From Setomelanomma holmii (Eukaryota; Ascomycota; Dothideomycetes; Pleosporales; Phaeosphaeriaceae), in assembly GCA_010015745.1 (NCBI GenBank), contig ML978283.1, positions 22,193-86,192 on the forward strand: a DNA stretch of 64,000 nucleotides. Direction: 5' to 3'. The notes under the pieces are model-generated. The model ran no database searches, was not told where the DNA came from, and saw only the letters and a list, made by a program, of their open reading frames with translations. Each line of letters starts with the position of its first letter. Positions within the stretch are counted from its first letter, which is position 1. Of the stretch, positions 24,086 through 33,310 are shown piece by piece. Made by a program: the position numbers and the translations under genes.

Positions 24086-25198
24086 TCGTCGTCGAACATA
24101 TCCCATGACATACCTACCGCGTATCTAGGTCATCACGCATCTTCGACGGGACCAACGGAAGAGGCGACGCACTGTGATCCAAGGCTGTATCCCAGAGAGC
24201 AACAATGGTTACGAGGTTGACACCGGGATCAGCTGGAAAGAGGTGTCGGATTTGGGTGAGGATGCAACAGCCTATTGTGAAGAGGCGGCGTGAGCTCTTT
24301 GCTGAAATGAGCCCAAGATTGCGGTACGAAGACCACGGTCGCAGTGTATGCACATGCATGAATGTACACTCTAGATGGCTTAGAGTCCGGGAGTCTCTGT
24401 TGTCGGGATCGCTTGCGACCCAACTGTGAGGCCGGATGCTGTGCAGCGAGAATGTCAGCAGCAAATTCCAACTTGTCAATTGACGCGAACTGGACTGCTA
24501 AAATGATGCATCGGTGGGACTCTGAACAAGTATCAGAGCCGCCATTATTTCCCATCCCTAAGCACTCGTGACATCTCGCTTACGGAACACATTCTCAATG
24601 CAGCAGTGTTTCCACGGCCTTGGTGGCGCGTTCAAGCTTCCCCGCAAGCTTCGCTGCAGGGATGCAAATAAGCCCCAGCCGTTCTCCACATCATATTTCA
24701 GCCTTTCCCCATGTTCCATGCCTGTCACCGCCGGCGGTGGAGTAATTCCGCGAATCATTTCTCCGCCCGACGTTGTTTCCCGGCGAGATAGCGCGTGTTA
24801 ACCACCGGTGGTACCTTGGATAGTCTACCGTTTGTACGCTGGATGACGTCCGGAGCTTGAGCTACCCCTGCTGCAGCTGTTGGCAGCACAAAAAACGCAG
24901 AGCTGTCGAGGAAGAGGGAACACAATGGCAGTGCAATTGCAATTCTGGTTCTTATATAAGGACTGTGTCACCGCGCGCGATCTCTCAATGTCCATTCCGT
25001 CATAGCGCTCGCGTCCCCGGGCGATCGACATGGGCGGCCTTTTGCGGGGAGCGGGATAGCTTTCGCAGCCACGCGCACCAGCCTCCAGGTTATGTCTACG
25101 AACGGGATCGCGTCCGCAAATACAACAATTGAAAGAAGGGTAACCTGAACCTGGTCATGGGGATGAGCCGGTAAAGGTTTGCAGGCTGCCCGACTCCA
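24086..25198. other. Intergenic region
   Basis: No gene was recognised. A TATATAA-like box near 24952-24960 is about 330 bases before the epimerase ATG and may be an upstream promoter. Overlapping opposite-strand frames at 24114-24555 look like chance. Confidence 0.35.
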
Positions 25199-25205
25199 TA
25201 TAAAT
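25199..25205 (+). promoter_or_regulatory. TATA box of the aldose 1-epimerase gene
   Basis: TATAAAT is centred about 90 bases upstream of ATG 25292. The position and sequence fit a core promoter; no expression evidence is available. Confidence 0.5.
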
Positions 25206-25291
25206 GCTCGTCGCCCTCTGCGATCTGCGATCTACTCCACCTCATCACCTCGACTCCACTTCTCAATTGTGACGCGATTGACAAGTGCACG

Positions 25292-26567
25292 ATGTGGACT
25301 CCAACCCTCTTCTCATTACTCGCGGCGACTACTGTCGCACAGTACAGCACGAACACCACTCTCGGTCCTGACGCGAACGGCAAGTACCAGATCTCCTCCG
25401 ACGGCATTCGTGCAAACTTTATCCCGTACGGCGCGTCAATTTCGAACCTTTTCATCAAGGGCAAGGACGGTGTCGAGCGCGATATCGTTCTCGGTTTCGA
25501 CAAGGCCTCTCAGTACGAGGGCGAGGTGCATCCCCATCTTGGCGGTGTGCCCGGCCGCTACGCGAACCGCATCAAGAACAGCACGTTTGACATTGACGGC
25601 GAGACGTTCCACATCCTGCCGAACGAGAACAACAACAACGACACTCTCCATGGTGGACCAAATGGCTGGGACTACCGCAACTTCACCATCGTCTCGCACA
25701 CCACGGATTCGATTACCTTCTCGATTGTGGATCCAGATGGCGAGCAGGGCTTCCCTGGTGAGGTCATCAGCTACATCACATACACCATGACTCCAAACAC
25801 CTGGAAGATCAAGATTGTGGCCATGGCGACTACCAAGAAGACCCCGATCATGCTGACCTCCCACGTACGTATCTCCATTTGTAGATCATATAGGACGAGC
25901 TGACCATAGTAGACCTACTGGAACCTGGACGGCTTTGCGAACCCAGACACACCTCTTGCTCTCAACCACACCTTTAGCCTTCCTTACTCAGGCCAGCGCG
26001 TTGGTGCTGACAACATTCTCATTCCCGATGGCACTATTCTGCCTAACCAGAAGTACTCTGTCAACGACTTCTGGTCTTCTCCCAAGCAAATCGGAGCCAA
26101 CTTCACATCGCCCGACCTGTACGGAAACTGCGGCTTCAATTGCACTGGCTACGATACCTGCTACATTGTCAACCGCGACCAGAACGGTCCGTATGATTGG
26201 CACAACACGGGACCTGTGGCATCACTTTCGAGCGACTGGTCTGGTATCAAGATCGACATCTACACCGACCAAGAGGCTTTCCAATTCTACAGCTGCGGTG
26301 GTCAGACTGGTAAGTTATGCAGATGCAGATGCATATGCATGTGGTCGTCGCTAATATTGAATAGGTGATCTCCCGCTCAAGTCAACCCAGGGTGTGTCAG
26401 GTCGCCCGGCATTCGTGCAGCAGTACGGCTGCGTCGTCATGGAGGTCCAGGACTGGATTGACGCCATCAATCAGCCCGAGTGGCAGCGTGAGAAGCGACA
26501 GATCTTCGGTCCTAACAGCCCTACGTACACTCTGGAGGCCGATTATGTGTTCTCAGCCTCAAAGTAG
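25292..26567 (+). CDS. Secreted aldose 1-epimerase (galactose mutarotase family)
   Basis: Exons 25292-25864, 25913-26309 and 26365-26567 give 390 residues. A signal peptide (residues about 1-16, TLFSLLAATTVAQ) points to secretion. The mutarotase fold is clear: GGVPGRYANRI, then TLHGGPNGWD, the catalytic-His block TSHTYWNLDG rebuilt across intron 1, and the catalytic Glu in VVMEVQDWIDAIN. The enzyme interconverts alpha and beta anomers of hexoses. Several Asn-x-Ser/Thr sites (NTTLG, NSTF, NFTI, NHTF, NFTS, NCTG) suggest N-glycosylation. Extracellular forms are common in plant-associated ascomycetes, where the role is probably sugar scavenging (inference). The gene stands alone between intergenic stretches. 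Confidence 0.95.
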
Positions 26568-27197
26568 TGAACCGCACAGGATCTACCTGGATGCTCGGTG
26601 CAAGACGGACCGGAGCGAACGACGAACAGATCTTAATGTGTGCGACATGACTGGACATTTAGCTAGGCATCTGGATACGATGCTGTAATGACAATGTTGC
26701 ACTTTCCTCCTTCACCTTGGGTGTTTTCCTTCCGTTTGTCGTCACTCTGTTATGGCAACCTGGTCGCGTCGACGACGACAAAATTTGTACCTGACCACAA
26801 ACTCAACACCACAACACGCGCAGATTGCTTCTATCAGCTTCAACGTGCGAATTTGCCACCTTTGCGTCTCTACAAGCATCCGCACTCTTCAAGCACACTC
26901 TTCTCACAACCAGCTTTCAACCAATCGCTTCGCGCAGGAACAGCAACCACTTCACCACGGTCAAGAACAAGCACAACAATCGCAAGAACAAGAAGAAGAT
27001 CCAGGACGCAACTGGCGATGCTGACCTGCAGTTTCCTCCTCAGCTTTCCTCGCTCTTCATTACCCCAGGCTCCACTTTCTCCTTGACAGCCACGTCCTCG
27101 GACCTCACCCCCTCTGACTCTTCCCACCTTTGGTTTTGGCACCCTCAGACTAGACTCTCTCAGGGCAGACCCAGACGAGACTCCAGCAGCTGAACCC
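26568..27197. other. Intergenic region with C/A-rich leader
   Basis: From about 26780 to 27190 the sequence is C/A/T-rich and open in several frames, as in a long fungal 5' leader. No supported coding exon was found. Confidence 0.35.
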
Positions 27198-28358
27198 ATG
27201 GACCGCATCACAGGACCTGAGTACGACACCACTTCCTCACCTCCAGGACCAGCCGCGGACGTTTACTCGAAACTTCGAATGGACACGCCGGCCACTGGCA
27301 GGACTAACGTGATTGGCAGTTTCTTGGGTACCGTCACCTCGTCAGTTGCGCTGCACCAGATGATGGGACAGCAGCCACCGAAGCCGTACGCTACGCCGCC
27401 ACAGATGCCGCACGATCTTGAGCAGAGGTTCATCGAGAGTCTGAAGGAGTATGGTGTTGATGCAAAGATGAAAGGGCAAAACCCGATTGAGTTCATGATA
27501 GAGGCGGCTAAGAAAGAGCATTCCATACAACCCGAGATTTCCGTGTATACCTCCAGGGCCCATCAACCCGCGAATACTTCCAGTGCTCCCCATGGTACTA
27601 CGTACACCTCCAGTATCGACACAACTGCTGCAAATAGCTCCGCCAGTGCTCCACCGCCAGTCCTCTTCCCGTTGCCAGCTGGTCATGGGAAGCTTCCGTT
27701 CCCTATGCCACTCCTCGAGGAGCGCCAGATGGCAGTACCACAAATCAATATCCAGCCGCCGTCCCCTGTGAAGCAGCCCGGCTCAAGGAAGCGCCATCCT
27801 TCGCAGTCGTTCGAACAGTTGCCCTCAGCCAATGCCCAGCTTACCGACGAGACCACTGATCTACACAATCTTGCCTCCAATCAGGAAGTTCTATGGAAAG
27901 CAAACTTCCCTGGCAACACCGAAGCACTAATGACAATCATGCTACTCTGGTCCATGAGCATGAAGCGTCTTCAAATGCAATTTCAAGATCACCGCCTTCT
28001 CTCTATCAACGCCGCCTTCCCATACCCTGTTCAGCCTCCCATCGCGCACAAGCTCGTCTCCACCACATTCTACAACGACTCCACCACACCCCACAAGGAG
28101 ATCCGCTTCCTCGGCCGGGGCTACAAGGTCGAAATGACATACCACGAAGTCGACACTTTCACCTCCCCATCCTTCTCATCTGAAGACACCCGAGACTGCA
28201 AACTCGCCGCCTTCCAGTGTGCTCTCAACGTCTCAGCCCCACACAAAGACGTTGCGCACATTTCTCTCCTCACGCGCGCCGAAAAGGGCGCATCCACAGC
28301 AGCAAGGGGAGTGTCCAGACAATTCCGAAAGCTCCACAGGCAAACAATCGTGTCATAG
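27198..28358 (+). CDS. Hypothetical protein, single exon
   Basis: A 386-residue frame with a true ATG at 27198. I do not recognise the family. The N-terminal half is Pro/Ser/Thr-rich and probably disordered. It includes a short conserved-looking segment, LEQRFIESLKEYGVDA, and a basic patch GSRKRHPSQSF. The C-terminal half looks folded: ALMTIMLLWSMSMKRLQ, then GRGYKVEMTYHEVD and DCKLAAFQCALNVS. The last part resembles the final strand and helix of a double-stranded-RNA-binding fold, but this is weak. Low-stop frames on both strands reflect composition. Function unknown. Confidence 0.72.
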   Translation: MDRITGPEYDTTSSPPGPAADVYSKLRMDTPATGRTNVIGSFLGTVTSSVALHQMMGQQPPKPYATPPQMPHDLEQRFIESLKEYGVDAKMKGQNPIEFMIEAAKKEHSIQPEISVYTSRAHQPANTSSAPHGTTYTSSIDTTAANSSASAPPPVLFPLPAGHGKLPFPMPLLEERQMAVPQINIQPPSPVKQPGSRKRHPSQSFEQLPSANAQLTDETTDLHNLASNQEVLWKANFPGNTEALMTIMLLWSMSMKRLQMQFQDHRLLSINAAFPYPVQPPIAHKLVSTTFYNDSTTPHKEIRFLGRGYKVEMTYHEVDTFTSPSFSSEDTRDCKLAAFQCALNVSAPHKDVAHISLLTRAEKGASTAARGVSRQFRKLHRQTIVS

Positions 28359-28620
28359 CTTTCGCAGTCAGATCCGGCAAGACCAGATATCGACGCCTTC
28401 CGAGGCAGGGCATAGCACACTGGAAGAATTTCGTTTAGCCGCTCACAATGTCAAGTCGCGAAGAGATTCTTGCGCTAGAGGCGGACTTGAGGTTGTCCCA
28501 CAATTTGCACAATTGAACGAGAGACACTTAGGAATATGTCACTCTTGATCGCTGACGGCATACTCTGGTCGAAGGCTTCATCGTTTTAGTCCTCATTTGG
28601 AGGCTTCTTTTGTCAATTGT

Positions 28621-29600
28621 TCATAGAGATCCTTGCCCCCATTCTAAAGGTATCGTCGCATTAGGGTAGAGACTGAGCAGCGCCCGTGCCAAATTTGCAT
28701 GAGCACGTTCTGATGACTCGGCAAAATTTACAATGTCTCTTCTGTTCATGTTGATTCTTCGGCTTTCGGCAAGTCTCAAAATGGCGAAAACTTTGTCTCG
28801 CGGGTTGGTAGACTGTCGGTGGCGGAGTTCGTATCGCACATCCAGTATATCCTTCTCATACCTGAAGCCGGTCTCTTCCTCTCGTTCTCTCAGCTGCGAT
28901 TCGATGACCTCAAGAAGTGGGTGCAAATCAACGTCGCGAAAGGGGCTCTTCTCCCACTGAGGGGACGTGGCAGCGAACTTCGTGGCAAACTTGATTCGAC
29001 GCAATGTGTCAACGTCCATTCTCCACCGCACCATGTCCAGACTGCAGAAGAGTTGAACTTCCTGTGCCAATGCAGCTTCTTGGACCGCCGAGTAGATATA
29101 TCAGCCCTTCTCGACTCTGCTCTTGAGCTTTCAGGTACCATGGTGCGCTCGTTGGATTTGAGCCTGGATTGACGAAAAACCGAACGGCTTCGATGCTGTC
29201 TCGTACGGTACCCAATTCATCTTGTTTGCCAAGCCAGACTAGAACCGACGTTGCGGTTCGGTAGATGCCATCCATAAAGGAAATTGAATGAGCTCTTTCT
29301 TCCATGTCTTGCTGGTTGATACACAGCGCATCAACTCACAGGCATCGTGTGCGGCCTGGCAAACGGAACTGCTGTAACGCATCGTGAAGGTTGTTGGGTA
29401 TCGAGATCTCAACATCATCCCACACACATCTTGTCTGGAGGTCTGGTTGGCCCCAACAATACGACACAGCCTCGTAGTCGGCAGACTTGGACAGCGGAAC
29501 ATGTACTGCGCTGAATACCAGTCAATCTCCCGGTTGGCCTGGCTGAAGGAGGATGAGTATTATTTCTTTTCTATGAAGATTGAGTTGGCGATAATGACTA
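28621..29600 (-). pseudogene. HET-domain (heterokaryon incompatibility) gene, broken
   Basis: Read on the minus strand from about 29600, the HET signature blocks appear in order. First comes a start-like QLNLHRKEI and LLQPG, then YEAVSYCWG, then IPNNLHDALQQFR, then VDALCINQQD, then IYRTATSVLVWLG, then VQEAALAQEV, and finally NPRDKVFAILRLAE. Three lesions interrupt it. One is an in-frame TGA at 29522-29524. A second TGA, at 29336-29338, sits exactly where the family has Trp before VDALCI. The third is a frame change near 29090-29110, where the usual aromatic PWF-x-R-x-W block before QEAAL is missing. Both stops fit single C-to-T/G-to-A transitions, as RIP produces. Intact HET proteins trigger cell death between incompatible strains; this copy should not make a full protein. 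The downstream 150-codon frame remains open to the stop at 28621. Confidence 0.82.
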
Positions 29601-30008
29601 CCGTAGCCTTGTTCGTGCTAGTGCCAGCATTAGCACTGATCTTAACTTGGAACGGGATGCGACTGACCGGAATGGAGCGTGGAATGCAGGGCTCATCAAC
29701 GCAAAACCGAATCCAGAATACAAATGATACACTCCATCCCTGAGGGAGAGAAAAACACGTTCGATCGATGCCGAACGGCAGCGACGATACGCGCCAAGCC
29801 CAGCTGAAGAGCTTCCAGAAGTATGTGGATTGCTCCATAATGATCATATGGTAGTCTGAGGCGGTCTGAGGTTATGTGTGTTGACCGAAGGAGCTACCTG
29901 TCGACTTGTTGTGGCACAGCACTGTACTCGGTGGCTGTATAATCTCAGCCGCAATGCATGCTAGGCACCACAGCGATCGACCGGGCACTTTGCCTCAAAG
30001 GTGCGCCC
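29601..30008. other. Intergenic region
   Basis: This is the upstream flank of the broken HET gene. A minus-strand frame at 29560-29847 starts with ATG but leads into the HET region in another phase. It could be a remnant leader or chance. Confidence 0.3.
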
Positions 30009-30185
30009 TCACTTCCTATTTCTATCAGTCTCCGGATCCCTCAACATTGCACTCTTCTGTCCCGCCTCATTCTTCATCCACGCATACGCAGCGTACCCGC
30101 CAGCGAACCCAGCGAAGAACAAGACATTGACGCGTGATGTATGGCGCAGGAGTGTGGCCATGCGGTTACCAGTATTGGGGTCCAT
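30009..30185 (-). CDS. Small single-membrane-span protein, 58 residues
   Basis: A complete minus-strand frame from ATG at 30183-30185 to TGA at 30009-30011. The N-terminus MDPNTGNRMATLLRHTS is short and basic. It is followed by one hydrophobic segment, VLFFAGFAGGYAAYAW, with small-residue spacing (G-x3-GG) typical of packed membrane helices, and then a charged tail ending in DPETDRNRK. The pattern resembles small mitochondrial inner- or outer-membrane accessory proteins, but I cannot name the family. Codon use reads like a real gene, and the charge distribution (basic before the span, mixed after) supports a topology with a short N-terminal arm. It is divergent or isolated between the HET remnant and the F-box gene. 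Confidence 0.6.
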   Translation of the reverse strand: MDPNTGNRMATLLRHTSRVNVLFFAGFAGGYAAYAWMKNEAGQKSAMLRDPETDRNRK

Positions 30186-30467
30186 CTCGATTGAATCTAT
30201 CGGATGACGGCGATGAGTACGTGGTGAAGTGTGTGGTTTAAGGAAAAAAAGAGTCGTGACTTTGGGTATTGTGCCACCCTAAGTACTAGTGACGTCATTA
30301 GTGCGTAGCTCGAGCGTCAGGCTGAAACGAGATATCGCAAGACGGCATGCTCTGTTCTTAGTACAATAGTGGGAGCATAAGAAGAAACTGATGTTGAGTG
30401 CGCATCCATTGCGAGGATCTACTCTCGGTCACCCTCCTGTGTGAGACGGATATCGTGGTTTAAAAGT

Positions 30468-32477
30468 CTATCCTCCCCTACCTCCACCCCGACCCCTTCC
30501 TCGTCCACCTCTACCACGTCCACGCCCGTGTCCTCGCCCTCTTGCCTGGCCTTGCGGAATCTCACTCCTATTCCAACGCTCTCCTTCATATCTCAAGTCC
30601 TTCCAACGTTCATCAAGGTCTCGATAACGCGCAGCATCTTTGCGCTCTCTATTCTTTCCAACGCCTGTTGTGACACTGTCTTGAACAAGCAACTGCATGC
30701 CCAGACCTTCTTCATTGCCTTGCTCGTACATACCCAGGTTCAGTGCGTCGCCGTGTGGATTATAAGATGACCTGATGTCTACCGCTCCAGAGTCTGGGAA
30801 GCGAACGATGCCTTGCGCGAGACAGGTGTCAGGATGAGGATCTGCAATGCCGTGGACAGTCAAGCTTTGCACTACACCTTCGAGTCCCGCGTAGATGTTT
30901 GTTGAAGTAGGTGACGGGACAGATAAGCTGTAGACCGGCGAGTCATGGCCGCCTCGCCAGTAGTCCTCGCGGTAGGCGTTGCGCTTTGGTGCAATGCGAG
31001 GATTGAGATAGAGGTTCCAACCACCAGAGACGTCAGATGCGCTATGTTTGTTATTGTTGACAATGGCGTTGTACGCGTGGTCCTGACCGTTCGCTTTGCG
31101 TCTTGGTGGAGACGGCACCGAGATGGAGGTGTATGCATGCGAGCCTGACAGGCGTAAATCGAACACTTTGATGATGCTATGCATCGATACTCCTGCGACA
31201 ATGCGCTCAAGTCCCTGCGTAGCTAGCGAATAGACCGGAGAGTCGTTTGTGGCGTCCCAGAATATGGTCTCAAAATTATGCGGGGTACGGAGGTCGTGGA
31301 GTCGGATGATCCCGTCGTAGGCTCCTGACAGGAAGACATTGCCAGCTTCCGAGCCGCCATGTGCTGTGCCCGGTATCGGCAGTATAGGATAAACAGACGT
31401 ATTGCGTAGTGCGTAGCGTTCAGATCTGGAGCCTTGCCAGAATTTGGAGTCTAGGCCAAAGGTTCTGAGCGGTTCGGCCAGGAACCCATCAGACGTGATT
31501 TGGTAGATTTGTACAGGTGCATAGGATGGGCCCATGCCGATAGCTACTTTGTCGTCGGAGAGAAAGTTGCACGACCAGATCCTTCCTGCCGTGGCACCTG
31601 GTGCGATTGCGGTGACAAGCGAAAGAGGTTCCGTCGCGGTCTCCGATGTGCTGTGCTCAATGGCATACAAAGCTAACACCGAGTCTCCTAGTGTCGCTGC
31701 TAGCACGGGTTTGTTTTGAGAAGATACCGAAATCGACCCGACAGATCGCCCAGCAGTATCATACTGTTGCTGATGAGTCTTTCTCTCACTGGCGTCCCAG
31801 CCCAACAGTGAGAGTTGGCCGGATGCCGTGCCATAGACAGTCTGCTGGACCGGCGTATGGCCTTGATGAGGTCGAAGTAGCTTCAGACTTGTTATATCGT
31901 CTCGTCCTTCTGAGCTATCCGGCATATGGTACGAGTACCACGAGCTTCGATGCCCGAAAGCGTCGAAAGTTACTGAAGCATCAGAGGACGGGTTCTCCCG
32001 TTCGTCATCCCACATCTGCTGCGCTGCTTTCCCACTCTCCTTCACGCGAACTACAATCTGTGTACCGGCAGACCATGCCAGAACCTCTGTTCGTTCTTTC
32101 CATGCTCCAAAAGTTTCCTCGTACGCGTCAACGCTGGGCTGATAACCCATCGTTTGTCCTCGTGGTCCTCTCCACCTTTTCTTTTGCCATGAGTTGACAC
32201 TCATTGTCATCACAGAGGGCTCCAAGTATCTAGCTATCAGACCTTTGCGACGCCAATTGCGGTACAAGGTAGTAAGTCCTTGCACGGCGTTCCGCGCATC
32301 TGAGTCCAGTCCGCTAATGCCAAAACGGCCCTTGAGGAGTGCTTTCCAGCCATCGAGCCGCGCAAACTCAGACAAACGACGACTAGCCAGGGAAAGGTTA
32401 AGCACATCTCGCGGGCGTTCCAGGTGACTGGTGACCAAAGAGAGAATCTCGTTTGGCAGGGTGTTAAATGTTGCCAT
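30468..32477 (-). CDS. F-box and WD-repeat-like protein with RGG tail
   Basis: Single exon, 669 residues from ATG at 32475-32477. The frame is open further upstream, but only to a GTG. The F-box is at residues about 5-45 (FNTLPNEILSLVTSHL, then DVLNLSLASRRLSEFARL). The body has weak WD-type blades, for example GNVFLSGAYDGIIRLHDLR and SGSHAYTSISVPSP. The last 25 or so residues are Arg-Gly repeats (RGRGHGRGRGRGGRGRG), an RGG box that usually binds RNA or is methylated. An F-box plus propeller suggests an SCF ubiquitin-ligase substrate adaptor (family knowledge). The RGG end is an unusual addition. It is divergent from the G-alpha-like gene across about 830 bases. Confidence 0.9.
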   Translation of the reverse strand: MATFNTLPNEILSLVTSHLERPRDVLNLSLASRRLSEFARLDGWKALLKGRFGISGLDSDARNAVQGLTTLYRNWRRKGLIARYLEPSVMTMSVNSWQKKRWRGPRGQTMGYQPSVDAYEETFGAWKERTEVLAWSAGTQIVVRVKESGKAAQQMWDDERENPSSDASVTFDAFGHRSSWYSYHMPDSSEGRDDITSLKLLRPHQGHTPVQQTVYGTASGQLSLLGWDASERKTHQQQYDTAGRSVGSISVSSQNKPVLAATLGDSVLALYAIEHSTSETATEPLSLVTAIAPGATAGRIWSCNFLSDDKVAIGMGPSYAPVQIYQITSDGFLAEPLRTFGLDSKFWQGSRSERYALRNTSVYPILPIPGTAHGGSEAGNVFLSGAYDGIIRLHDLRTPHNFETIFWDATNDSPVYSLATQGLERIVAGVSMHSIIKVFDLRLSGSHAYTSISVPSPPRRKANGQDHAYNAIVNNNKHSASDVSGGWNLYLNPRIAPKRNAYREDYWRGGHDSPVYSLSVPSPTSTNIYAGLEGVVQSLTVHGIADPHPDTCLAQGIVRFPDSGAVDIRSSYNPHGDALNLGMYEQGNEEGLGMQLLVQDSVTTGVGKNRERKDAARYRDLDERWKDLRYEGERWNRSEIPQGQARGRGHGRGRGRGGRGRGRGGGRGG

Positions 32478-33310
32478 GATGGCTGCCGGGCGTTCGCTAT
32501 GAGCGTCCGCAGGTGCTGTTATGTCAAGAATTTCGTTGTTTAGGTTCCATGTGTTGCACTCACGCGCTGGAAGCGCAGCACCATATGGTAGACATGTGCC
32601 TGTTGACTGAAGAGTGGATGACTCTTCCACGATGACGACAAAATCTTAGCGCCTCAGCCACAGCTCGAGCCACCATCGATGATGCAAGAGCGCGAATCCT
32701 TCATAAGCGTAAAGAGAAACCAGTCACACCTCCAGACTCATCTTCGCGAGCGATAGCAGCCCTACAATCATTCGGGATCGACAGAATGGTGAGCTCAGGG
32801 GACAAATCTCGTGTTGTTGATTGCACCTTTCTGTCCACACGGATCTGCTTCCTAAATAAGCTCCAAGCTAACGCACGTGTCAAAGACGCCATAGGCACAT
32901 CGTAGACTCAGATCGACACGTTCGCGCGCGTTGGACGCGACGGCGCCAGTGTGTTCAGTGCACCTTCATCATGGTTATTCACAAATCATCTACAAAAGCT
33001 TGATTCACCATGGTTCTCCGCACTCACGTCGGGGTCTCATGTTTCTGATCGGTGCGCGGAGCGACGATTATCGCAGATATATTGCTCGTCCCGAGCGCCG
33101 CACGTTTCGGTGCTTATCCGCTTACTGCAGCCATCCGCGAATCTAGCGCTGGCAGTGCACTGTCGGCAACCGTCCCGTGACAATCCTACTTGCGCCAACT
33201 CTAACCCCTGGAGCCAGAAGTTTACGAGCGGTAGTTAACCCCTCCTCTGCCCATGCGGGTCCCTGCGACTTCACACTGTTTCCGCGTCGCATTGCGACAC
33301 CCTTTGCGCA
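32478..33310. promoter_or_regulatory. Divergent promoter region with possible small coding stretch
   Basis: These bases lie between two outward-facing genes. A plus-strand open stretch (about 32650-32905, no ATG) and an overlapping minus-strand ATG frame (32701-32892, MASLTRALAWSLF, presequence-like) both look protein-like. They cannot both be real, and neither has family support. Confidence 0.3.
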
